DNA of 64,000 nucleotides from an uncultured Oscillospiraceae bacterium. GTDB lineage: Bacteria; Bacillota; Clostridia; Oscillospirales; Oscillospiraceae. Where the stretch lies: assembly GCA_934591895.1 (NCBI GenBank), contig CAKTPP010000001.1, positions 287,320-351,319 on the forward strand, written 5' to 3'. The notes under the pieces are model-generated. The model was given only the letters and a program-made list of their open reading frames with translations. It ran no database searches and was not told the origin of the DNA. This document shows, one piece after another, positions 7,071 to 14,540 of the stretch. A program made the translations under genes and the position numbers. Position 1 is the first letter of the stretch; each line of letters opens with the position of its first letter.

Positions 7071-7230
7071 CCAAAAAGTGTTGCGATTTTGTGCTTTTTC
7101 GTCACAAATGTGCTAAGAAAACATGCATTTCTGCACAGGCCGCCCGGCAGGCGCAGCATCCTCCTGCATCTCTTTTTTACCTCAAGGGCGTGTGGTCGCT
7201 GCGAAATTTACCACCTCGGGCGGCGAGTGT

Positions 7231-8448
7231 TCAAATCAGCAGGCCGTACCGGCCGCACAGGGGCAGCAGCGCCGCCTCCGGGAGCGTGCCCTCATACAGC
7301 GCGCGCCCCTGATAGACACGCAGCGCGGCCTCGAGCAGCTCCGCATCGTCGCAGACGAGGCACAGGGGCTTCGTGAGCAGATACTGCACGTCGGTCAGTG
7401 CGTCAATGTCCTCCCACGTGTCGATGCGCAGCGCGACCATGGGCGCGTCGCCGTCGAGCGCGTCCGCCAGCCGATCCTCAAGCTCGGCGCCGGCCGTCAG
7501 CACCGCGCCGTGTCCCGCGTCCACCGGCAGATAGCAGGGGAGCTTTTCCGTCGCGGCGGGGAGCAGCCCGGTGTGCAGCGGGGCGGGCGGGACGAACTTC
7601 GCCTCCCGGAGCGCATCATGCAGCGCGGCGATGTGTGCCGCCGTCGTGCCGCAGCAACCGCCGAAGACGGCCACGCCCGCCTCAAGCATCGCGGGCACAT
7701 AGGCCGTGAAGTCCTCCGGCGTGCAGTCGTACACGGTCTTGCCGCCAACGGTGATGGGCATGCCGGCGTTGGGCTTTGCGATCAGCGGCACGCGGGCGTA
7801 CTCCCGCAGGCGGCGCAGCTGCACGAGCATCTGCTCCGGTCCGGTCGAGCAGTTGAGCCCGAAGGCGCTGATGCCCATGCCCTGCAGCACCGTGAGCGCG
7901 GCGATCACATCCGTGCCGGAGAGGCTTCTGCCGCTCTCGTCGCAGGTGAAGGACACGAAGATGGGCTTGTCGCTCACGCTGCGCACGGCCAGCACCGCGG
8001 CGCGCGCGTCCGAGAGCGTCATCATGGTCTCGATGACGAACAGGTCGACCCCGGCCGCCTCGAGACCCGCGGCCTGCTCGGTGTAGATATCAACCAGATC
8101 CTCGAACGACGCCTCGCCGAGCGGGGCGAGAAACAGCCCCGTCGGCGCGAGATCGCCCGCGATCCACGCCTTGCCGTCTGCCGCCTCGCGCGAGAGCGCG
8201 GCAAGGCGGCGGTTGAAATCCGCCGTGCGGTTGAAGATGCCGCGCTCTTCGAGCTTCTGGCGGTTTGCGCCGAAGGTCGGCGTGTAGAGCACCTGACTTC
8301 CGGCGGCGACATAGCCGCGCTGGATGCCGACAATAACGTCCGGATGCGCGAGCGTCCACTGCTCGGCGCTCACATCGCCGGCATAGCCGTGCTTTTGCAG
8401 TTCGGTGCCGGTCGCACCGTCAAGAATGAGGGGAAAACGGATCTCCAT
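7231..8448 (-). CDS. homocysteine S-methyltransferase-domain protein with remnant pterin-binding tail
   Basis: A 405-residue protein. Residues 1-285 are a homocysteine methyltransferase barrel like the MetH N-terminal module: LILDGATGTELQKHG at the start and zinc ligands Cys200 (GLNCSTGP) and Cys265/Cys266 (FGGCCGTT). Residues about 300-405 resemble a shortened pterin-binding barrel (EDIDAL, TKPLCL, LEAALRVYQGRALYEG, LLPLCGRYG). There is no full folate domain and no cobalamin domain, so it must take its methyl group from a separate corrinoid protein. The second ATG (8448) was chosen because GGAGG sits nine bases upstream. It lies 21 bases after the RACo gene in one operon. Confidence 0.85.
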   Translation of the reverse strand: MEIRFPLILDGATGTELQKHGYAGDVSAEQWTLAHPDVIVGIQRGYVAAGSQVLYTPTFGANRQKLEERGIFNRTADFNRRLAALSREAADGKAWIAGDLAPTGLFLAPLGEASFEDLVDIYTEQAAGLEAAGVDLFVIETMMTLSDARAAVLAVRSVSDKPIFVSFTCDESGRSLSGTDVIAALTVLQGMGISAFGLNCSTGPEQMLVQLRRLREYARVPLIAKPNAGMPITVGGKTVYDCTPEDFTAYVPAMLEAGVAVFGGCCGTTAAHIAALHDALREAKFVPPAPLHTGLLPAATEKLPCYLPVDAGHGAVLTAGAELEDRLADALDGDAPMVALRIDTWEDIDALTDVQYLLTKPLCLVCDDAELLEAALRVYQGRALYEGTLPEAALLPLCGRYGLLI

Positions 8449-8469
8449 GGTCATAACCTCCGTACTGGA

Positions 8470-9972
8470 TCAGAATTGCGGAAACGAAAGATTTTCGGTA
8501 AAGGCCGCGGCAAAGTCTGCGCGGCCGGAGAGCTCAAGGTAGCTGCATGCCCGGGAAATGGCGCGGATGCGCCGCCACTGCGCACCGTCGAGCGTGAGCG
8601 CGGCAGCCCCGGCGAGCGCGGTGTTGCCGCACGTGTGGAGCTTTTCCGCAAACGCGCGCGGGAGCATCCCGATCGCCACAGCGCTCCCGGGGTCAAGATA
8701 GCTGCCGAAGCCGCCGGCAAGATACACGCCGTCGAGCTGCCCGGGCGTCAGGCCGCGCTGCTGCAGCAGCACGCGGATGCCCGCCGCAACGGCGGCCTTT
8801 GCCAGCTGCAGATTGCGCACATCCGCCGCCGTGAGCGACACCTCCGGCGTTAGGTGAAAGCATCCATTGCCGTCGGCGTCCCGTGTGAGGTGGCGGCGCA
8901 GCGCAGCCGGCGCTTCCTCCGGCGGCAGCAGCCGCCCGCCCGGGGCGATCGCGCCGAGGCGCAGCAGCACCGCCGTCAGGTCGAGCAAGCCGGAGCCGCA
9001 CAGCCCCTTCGGCGCGCCGCCGCCGATCACATCATACGCAAAGCCGCGGTCATACCGCACGCGGCTGACGGCGCCGTCCACGCCGGGCATGCCGCACGAG
9101 ATGCCCGCGCCCTCGAATGCCGGGCCGGATGCCACGGCGCAGCAGGTGAAGCCGCCGAGCCCGCCGAGCGCCATCTCGCCGTTCGTGCCGATGTCGAGAA
9201 ACAGATTCGTGCCGGGCATATCTGCCAGACCGGCGGCCAGCAGACCGGCCGTGATGTCACCGCCGACATAGCCCGCCACACAGGGCGCGGCGCGCACGGG
9301 CACGCCATGCAGCGGAGCGGTTTCGGGTGCGTCAAAGAGCGTCTCCGGCTGAAACGGCGCGGCAGCAATGCCGCGCACGCTGTACCCGGCGAAGAGGTGC
9401 TGCATGACGGTGTTGCCGGCGAGCGTGATCTCACGCAGCGTGTCCGCTTCGCGGCCGCAGCGCGCGAGCGCGCGCCCGATCAGCGACCAGACCTGTTCGC
9501 GGCTGCGCTGCGAGAGTTCCTGCAGCCCGTCCGGCTGCTCGAGCGTATATTGGATGCGGCTGATGACGTCCGCCCCGTAGGGCGCCTGCACGTTCCAGCC
9601 GCTCTCGGTGGCGAGCTCCGCGCCGGATGCAAGGTCATACAGCCGCACGACGACGGTCGTCGTGCCGAGATCGACGGCGGCGCCGCAGCCCGTGCGCCCC
9701 GGCCGGCAGGCGGGCAGCGGCAGCGTGCGCGTGAGGATCGCACCGCCGGCGGCCTCCGGCAGCGTGACGGTGTCGCCGTCCGCGGGGTAGACCCGGCACG
9801 CGAGGCGCGGCACACCGTTGACCGGCACGCGGCACTTGCCGCAGCGCCCCTTTCCGCCGCAGGCGGCGGGGATGGAATAGCCTGCGCGCCGCAAAGCGGA
9901 CAGCAGCGTCTCACCCGCCGGAACAGACAGGGCGCGGATCGTGCCGTTTTGTTCAATATGGATGCTTGACAT
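8470..9972 (-). CDS. RACo-type corrinoid-protein reductive activator (2Fe-2S/ASKHA, DUF4445)
   Basis: A 500-residue protein that reactivates corrinoid proteins by ATP-driven reduction of inactive Co(II) to Co(I). An N-terminal ferredoxin-like domain has Cys38, Cys44, Cys47 and Cys59 (CGGKGRCGKC pattern) for a [2Fe-2S] cluster. An actin/Hsp70-like ATPase follows, with DLGTTTVVVRL, GNTVMQHLFAG, LDIGTNGEMALG and the late YLAGGFGSYLDP. ATG 9972 follows AAGGGGGCGG. It is the first gene of the minus-strand operon. RACo proteins are known to serve O-demethylases and MetH enzymes lacking their own reactivation domain, which fits both neighbours. Confidence 0.9.
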   Translation of the reverse strand: MSSIHIEQNGTIRALSVPAGETLLSALRRAGYSIPAACGGKGRCGKCRVPVNGVPRLACRVYPADGDTVTLPEAAGGAILTRTLPLPACRPGRTGCGAAVDLGTTTVVVRLYDLASGAELATESGWNVQAPYGADVISRIQYTLEQPDGLQELSQRSREQVWSLIGRALARCGREADTLREITLAGNTVMQHLFAGYSVRGIAAAPFQPETLFDAPETAPLHGVPVRAAPCVAGYVGGDITAGLLAAGLADMPGTNLFLDIGTNGEMALGGLGGFTCCAVASGPAFEGAGISCGMPGVDGAVSRVRYDRGFAYDVIGGGAPKGLCGSGLLDLTAVLLRLGAIAPGGRLLPPEEAPAALRRHLTRDADGNGCFHLTPEVSLTAADVRNLQLAKAAVAAGIRVLLQQRGLTPGQLDGVYLAGGFGSYLDPGSAVAIGMLPRAFAEKLHTCGNTALAGAAALTLDGAQWRRIRAISRACSYLELSGRADFAAAFTENLSFPQF

Positions 9973-9994
9973 GACCGCCGCCCCCTTATAAGAT
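9966..9994 (+). promoter_or_regulatory. plus promoter of DUF2284/UroD-corrinoid operon
   Basis: TTGACA at 9966-9971, 17-base spacer, TAAGAT at 9989-9994. It overlaps the start codon and ribosome binding site of the divergent RACo gene. Confidence 0.5.
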
Positions 9995-10005
9995 AAGATA
10001 TACAC

Positions 10006-10035
10006 ATTCTAAGCAGCGAAACTTTGCTTTGTCAA
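10006..10035 (-). promoter_or_regulatory. minus promoter of RACo/homocysteine methyltransferase operon
   Basis: TTGACA (complement of 10030-10035), 18-base spacer, TAGAAT (complement of 10006-10011). It interlocks with the plus promoter region, so the two operons can be co-regulated. Confidence 0.65.
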
Positions 10036-10047
10036 GAGGCTTTGCGT

Positions 10048-10584
10048 ATGATCGATCCCGAGACGCTCGCGGCCGAAAACGGCTTTTCCCACTGGGCGCG
10101 GATGAATATGGCGGCGGCGGTGCCGATGGCTGAGGTGCGCGATATGTGCGCGGCCGGCCGCTGCGGCCGCTACGGGCACAACTGGGCGTGTCCGCCCGGC
10201 TGCGGCAGCCTTGAGACGGCTGCGCGCCGCATTGCGGGCTACACCTCCGGCGTCCTTGTGCAGACGACCGGGACGCTGCGCGACGATTTTGACTATGAAT
10301 CCATGGCCGCCGCCGAGCACGCGCACAAGCGGCGCTTTGCCGACTTTGCCCGTCAGATGCGGCGCGCCTTTCCGGGCTGCCTGCCGCTGACGGCCGGGTC
10401 GTGCACGCTCTGTGCGCGCTGCACGTATCCCGACCGGCCGTGCCGCTATCCGACCAAGCGCCTGTCGTCCATGGAGGCGTATGGCCTGTTCGTGAGCGAC
10501 GTGTGCACGCGCTCAGGCCTCGCCTACAACTACGGGGCGCGCACGATGACGTATACATCCTGCGTTTTGTACAACAAGGAGTGA
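10048..10584 (+). CDS. DUF2284 cysteine-rich metal-binding protein
   Basis: A 178-residue protein with two cysteine clusters. One is around residues 35-53 (CGRYGHNWACPPGCG); the other is CTLCARCTYPDRPC, which resembles a ferredoxin-like Fe-S motif. DUF2284 proteins are of unknown biochemical role but frequently accompany corrinoid methyltransferase genes. Here the gene stops five bases before the UroD-corrinoid gene, so it is probably an accessory factor of that system, perhaps in electron delivery or cofactor handling. ATG 10048 has AAGAGG at 10034-10039; upstream in-frame codons lack such a site. Confidence 0.8.
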   Translation: MIDPETLAAENGFSHWARMNMAAAVPMAEVRDMCAAGRCGRYGHNWACPPGCGSLETAARRIAGYTSGVLVQTTGTLRDDFDYESMAAAEHAHKRRFADFARQMRRAFPGCLPLTAGSCTLCARCTYPDRPCRYPTKRLSSMEAYGLFVSDVCTRSGLAYNYGARTMTYTSCVLYNKE

Positions 10585-10589
10585 AAACC

Positions 10590-12311
10590 ATGTCCACACC
10601 GAAAGAGATCTTCCTCGAAATCATCCGGCCCGACGGCCAGCCTGAGCGCCAGCTGCGCCAGTACGAGGCGCTGCATATGTGCCTGAACGATCCGTGCAAC
10701 ACGTACCTGCGCGGCAACCGCAAGCGCGGCACGACGAGTAAGGACCGCTGGGGCACGACGATTCTGTTTCCGGAAGATGCCCCCGGCCCGATGCCGGACA
10801 CGCGCGAGGGGCTTGCCGTGTGCCCGGACATCACGCGCTGGCGCGAAACGGTGCACGCTCCCGATCTTGAGGCCGCCTGTGCGGATGGGTGGGAGACCTG
10901 CCGTCTGGAGGCGCGCGCCGCCTGCGAGTCGGAGCGGCTGCTGGCGGGCTTCATGGGCACGGGCATTTTTGAGCAGTGCCACTTCCTCATGGGCTTTGAG
11001 GACACGCTCACGAACCTCTACGCGCATCCGGACGAGATGCACGCGCTCATCGACTACATCACCGAGTACCGCCTGACGTATGTGCGCATGCTGATCGATA
11101 ATCTGCAGCCGGACGTCATCTTCTCGCACGACGACTGGGGCACGAAAAACGCCCTGTTCATGAAGCCGGAGATGTGGCGGGAATTCTTCAAAGAGCCGTA
11201 CCGCCGCTTTTACGGCTATATCCGCTCGCGCGGCGTCATCGCCATCCACCATGCCGACTCCTATCTCGTGCCGATCGTGGATGATATGGCCGAGATCGGC
11301 ATTCAGGTCTGGCAGGGTGTCCTGCCGGAAAACGACATCCCCGCGCTGCAGCGCCACCTCAACGGGCGGCTCACGCTCATGGGCGGCTTCGGCGCGGCCA
11401 TCGACCGCAAGGACGCGGCACCCGAGGACATCCTGACCTATGCGCGCGGCGTGCTGCGGCGTGACTGCCCCGGCGGGCACTTCATCCCGTCGATCACCTA
11501 CGGCCTTGCGGGCACGGTCTATCCGCACGTGGACACGTATCTGAATCAGGCGGTCGACGAATACAACGCGGCGCTGCACGCGCCGGATATGCACCTGCCG
11601 CCCGTGCCGCGCCGGAGCGTGCACGCAGCGGCGGCACAGTCTGCGCCCGCAGCCGCGCCGGAGCAGCCGCAGGGCGACGTGTTCGCGCGCATCGCGGCGG
11701 CGCTTGTGCGCGGACAGCAAAAGCGCGTGCTGCAGCTGTGCACCGAGGCACTGGACGCGGGGCACGACGCGCAGCAGATCCTCACGGACGGGCTCGTGCG
11801 CGGCATGAACATACTCGGCGAGGATTTTTCGGCCAACCGCGCCTTTGTGCCGGAGATGCTCATCGCGGCGCGCTGCATGGCGGCGGCGACGGAGCTGCTC
11901 AAGCCGCACATGGCGGGGGAGGGCGGTGAGACGGTCGGCCGCGTCTGCCTCGGCACGGTGCGCGGCGATATGCACGACATCGGAAAAAACCTCGTCAAGA
12001 TCATGATGGAGGGCAGCGGGCTCGAGGTCGTGGATCTCGGCGTGGACGTCTCGGCCGAGCAGTTCGTGGATGCGGCCATCGCGCAGCACTGCGACATCAT
12101 CGCCTGCTCGTCGCTGCTGACAACGACGATGCAGGAGATGCGCGCGGTCGTGGAGCTGACCAAGGCGCGCGGCATCCGCGATCAGGTGAAGATCTTCGTC
12201 GGCGGCGCGCCCATCACACAGGGCTACAGCGACGAGATCGGCGCGGACGCCTATTGCCCCGACGCTGCGTCGGCGGCGCGAACGGCAGTTGCGATGCTGC
12301 GCGGCGCATAA
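10590..12311 (+). CDS. UroD-family methyltransferase fused to corrinoid-binding protein
   Basis: A 573-residue fusion. Residues 1-335 form a UroD/MtaA-type barrel of the kind that transfers methyl groups to or from corrinoids. A Pro/Ala-rich linker (335-362) joins it to a cobalamin module: helical cap about 363-445, then the B12 Rossmann domain with GDMHDIGKN, in which His462 is the expected lower cobalt ligand, plus SLLTTT and VGGAP. The domain order resembles chloromethane methyltransferase CmuA. The thiol-type His-x-Cys zinc motif is absent; the corresponding strand reads AIHHADSYL. The methyl donor is unknown. ATG 10590 follows AAGGAGTG. Confidence 0.9.
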   Translation: MSTPKEIFLEIIRPDGQPERQLRQYEALHMCLNDPCNTYLRGNRKRGTTSKDRWGTTILFPEDAPGPMPDTREGLAVCPDITRWRETVHAPDLEAACADGWETCRLEARAACESERLLAGFMGTGIFEQCHFLMGFEDTLTNLYAHPDEMHALIDYITEYRLTYVRMLIDNLQPDVIFSHDDWGTKNALFMKPEMWREFFKEPYRRFYGYIRSRGVIAIHHADSYLVPIVDDMAEIGIQVWQGVLPENDIPALQRHLNGRLTLMGGFGAAIDRKDAAPEDILTYARGVLRRDCPGGHFIPSITYGLAGTVYPHVDTYLNQAVDEYNAALHAPDMHLPPVPRRSVHAAAAQSAPAAAPEQPQGDVFARIAAALVRGQQKRVLQLCTEALDAGHDAQQILTDGLVRGMNILGEDFSANRAFVPEMLIAARCMAAATELLKPHMAGEGGETVGRVCLGTVRGDMHDIGKNLVKIMMEGSGLEVVDLGVDVSAEQFVDAAIAQHCDIIACSSLLTTTMQEMRAVVELTKARGIRDQVKIFVGGAPITQGYSDEIGADAYCPDAASAARTAVAMLRGA

Positions 12312-12324
12312 GAGGAAAAGCGCG

Positions 12325-12366
12325 GTGCCCATCGGTGCGGATTTGCACGCCGATGGGCACTTTTTC
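12325..12366 (+). terminator. terminator after UroD-corrinoid gene
   Basis: GTGCCCATCGG paired with CCGATGGGCAC (12325-12360) and TTTTT at 12361-12365. Confidence 0.9.
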
Positions 12367-12443
12367 CTGCCCGGGATGCGCGGTTTCGGCGAAATGGATA
12401 GAGAAAAATCGAAAGGACGCGGCTATTTCAGGCGCTTGAATAA

Positions 12444-12472
12444 TTGCTTTTTGGTGCCGCGAGCTTTATAAT
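12444..12472 (+). promoter_or_regulatory. promoter of purine operon
   Basis: TTGCTT at 12444-12449, 17-base spacer, perfect TATAAT at 12467-12472. Transcription would start about 25 bases before the riboswitch. Confidence 0.75.
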
Positions 12473-12503
12473 CAAGGCGTTCCGACAAGTGCACATAGAT
12501 ATT

Positions 12504-12656
12504 TTCAGGTATAGGCGGGGAAGTCATATGGGCCCCGCGTTTCTACCGGGCGGCCCTTGAATTGCCCGACTACCGGAATGCAGCACGCACAGCGCAAAGC
12601 CGCTGTGTGGGCTTTGTCGTTTCGGTGGAGTGTCAAAGACGCTCCGCCGTTTTTTA
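12504..12656 (+). promoter_or_regulatory. purine (guanine-type) riboswitch with terminator
   Basis: The aptamer spans 12504-12578. P1 is TTCAGG/CCGGAA with one A-G mismatch. The core TATA, the J2/3 GTTTCTACC and the closing GACTAC are all canonical. The C in GACTA predicts guanine/hypoxanthine rather than adenine specificity. P2 (GCGGGG/CCCCGC) has an enlarged loop containing ATATGG. A terminator hairpin (12623-12650, CGGTGGAGTG with CGCTCCGCCG, then T6) forms the expression platform. Purine binding should switch off the adenine deaminase and permease genes. Confidence 0.93.
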
Positions 12657-12722
12657 TTTGGATAAAGAGCGGAAACGCTTTTTATGGTTTTCAGCAGCTA
12701 AGATTTCAGGAGGGATTTTTTG

Positions 12723-14504
12723 ATGCGTACACGCAAGGCAAAGGATCGCGCGCGCCTCATGCAGGCGGCTCTGGGGCAGATCCCGTGCGATTTGACGATC
12801 GGCAATGTACAGTTTTTCAATGTCATTACGGGAGAGATCTATCCGGCCAGCGTCGACATACTGGACGGATTTGTTGTTTTGGTGCGTGAGGAGGGGCAGG
12901 AGGCCGCTGTGCCGTCCAAGGCGTACTACGACGGGCAGGGACGCTATCTGACCCCCGGCTACATCGACACGCACATGCACATCGAGAGCACGATGATGAT
13001 CCCCGAGAACCTCGCCCGCGCCATCCTGCCGTGGGGCACGACGACCATCTGCACCGACCCGCATGAGATCGGCAACGTCATGGGGCTCGACGGTGTGCGC
13101 TTTATGCTTGAAAACGCGAAAAAGTCCAGGCTGCGCCAGTATGTGCTCGCCCCGTCGTGCGTCCCGTCCCTGCCCGGCATGGAAAACGCCGGCGCAGAGT
13201 TTCATGCCAGGGAGGTCGGCGAGCTGCTCGACATGGACGACGTCGTCGGCATCGCCGAGATCATGGACTATGTCGGCGTCATGCACGACAGCGAGCGCAT
13301 GCACACCATCATCGACGAGGGGCTGCGCCGCGGCGTGTTCCTGCAGGGGCACGCGCCCTACTGCTTCGGCCGTGAGCTTGCGGCCTACCGCATCGGCGGT
13401 CCGGTGTCCGACCACGAGAGCGTGAACGCCGCCGAGGTGCGCGCCAAGCTCCGCGCCGGCATGCACATCAACCTCCGCGCAAGCTCGCTCATCGACAATC
13501 TCTCCTTCCTGGTCGACGGCTGCAAGGATCAGCCGTGGCGTGATTTCGTGTCCGTCTGCACGGACGATGTGCACGCAAAGGATCTGCTCACCGTCGGCCA
13601 CATCAACAACGTCGTGCGCAAGGCGGTCGCCTCCGGACTCGACGGCCGCGAGGTCGTCAAGATGGCGACGCTCAACGCCGCGCGCGAATACGGCTTTGAC
13701 GATCTCGGCGCGATCGCGCCGGGCTACATCGCCGATATGCAGCTCGTCGACGCGCTCGACGGCAGCCGCCCGAAGGCCGTGTTTACCGAGGGCGTGCTCG
13801 TCGCAGAGGACGGCAAGTACCTCGGCGGCGACTGCATGACGGCCGGCTACGATCTGCCGAACACGGTCAACATGCCGCAGATCACGGGCCCGGAATCCTT
13901 CGTGCTGCGCGTGCCGGAGGGCTACACCGGCGACACGATCCGCGTCAACGTCATGGTGCCCGAGGACGGCAACCGCATCCTGCGCCACGTTGAGCCGACA
14001 GAGCTGCCGGTGCGTGACGGCGCGGTCGACATCAGCGGCGATCCGACGCTCGTGTTTGTCTGCTGCGCCAACCGCTACGGGCGCGGCGGCAAGACGATCG
14101 CTGTCTACCGCGACTTCGGCCTTGGCCGCGGCGCGCTCGCGTCCACCGTCTCGCATGACAGCCATAACTTCACCGTCAGCTACCACGATCCGGAGGACGC
14201 TTTCCGCGCCGCAGAGATCCTGCGCGCGTGCGGCGGCGGTGTCTGCGTGATCGACGGGGCGGAGGAGACGCACATCGCGCTTCCGGCCGCCGGTCTCATG
14301 AGCCAGAAGCCCTGCGCCGAGGTCGCGGACGAGATCGCGGCCGTGCAGGCCGCGCTCGATGCCATCAGCGGCGGACGGATCACCCTGCTGGCGACCGCCG
14401 TCATGGCGCTGCCGGTGCTGCCGAGTGTGGTCATTACGGATATGGGCCTCGTCAACGGCACCAATCAGACGTTCGTGCCCGTGTTTGCGGACGCGGAGGC
14501 ATAA
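12723..14504 (+). CDS. ade: adenine deaminase
   Basis: A 593-residue amidohydrolase that converts adenine to hypoxanthine and ammonia in purine salvage. Metal-site and family motifs are present: GYIDTHMHIESTMM, TDPHEIGNVMG, the central QGHAPYC, and CTDDVHAKDL. The C-terminal Ade-specific domain carries SHDSHN. Length matches the family. ATG 12723 lies eight bases after AGGAGGG; an adjacent in-frame TTG is less likely. It is the first gene after the purine riboswitch and is followed 36 bases later by the permease. Confidence 0.95.
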   Translation: MRTRKAKDRARLMQAALGQIPCDLTIGNVQFFNVITGEIYPASVDILDGFVVLVREEGQEAAVPSKAYYDGQGRYLTPGYIDTHMHIESTMMIPENLARAILPWGTTTICTDPHEIGNVMGLDGVRFMLENAKKSRLRQYVLAPSCVPSLPGMENAGAEFHAREVGELLDMDDVVGIAEIMDYVGVMHDSERMHTIIDEGLRRGVFLQGHAPYCFGRELAAYRIGGPVSDHESVNAAEVRAKLRAGMHINLRASSLIDNLSFLVDGCKDQPWRDFVSVCTDDVHAKDLLTVGHINNVVRKAVASGLDGREVVKMATLNAAREYGFDDLGAIAPGYIADMQLVDALDGSRPKAVFTEGVLVAEDGKYLGGDCMTAGYDLPNTVNMPQITGPESFVLRVPEGYTGDTIRVNVMVPEDGNRILRHVEPTELPVRDGAVDISGDPTLVFVCCANRYGRGGKTIAVYRDFGLGRGALASTVSHDSHNFTVSYHDPEDAFRAAEILRACGGGVCVIDGAEETHIALPAAGLMSQKPCAEVADEIAAVQAALDAISGGRITLLATAVMALPVLPSVVITDMGLVNGTNQTFVPVFADAEA

Positions 14505-14540
14505 ATCAACCAGAGACAGAAAAAGAATAAGGAGTATCTG

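Noticed and set aside
7130..7230. Strong terminator after the homocysteine methyltransferase operon
   Set aside because: Only weak stems (GTGGT...ACCAC; GCAGG...CCTGC) were found, without a convincing T-run, so no terminator is annotated.
7123..8853. A 576-codon plus-strand frame opposite the homocysteine methyltransferase and RACo genes
   Set aside because: It is an Arg/Gln/His-rich shadow of two genes with clear motifs, and spans the junction between them.
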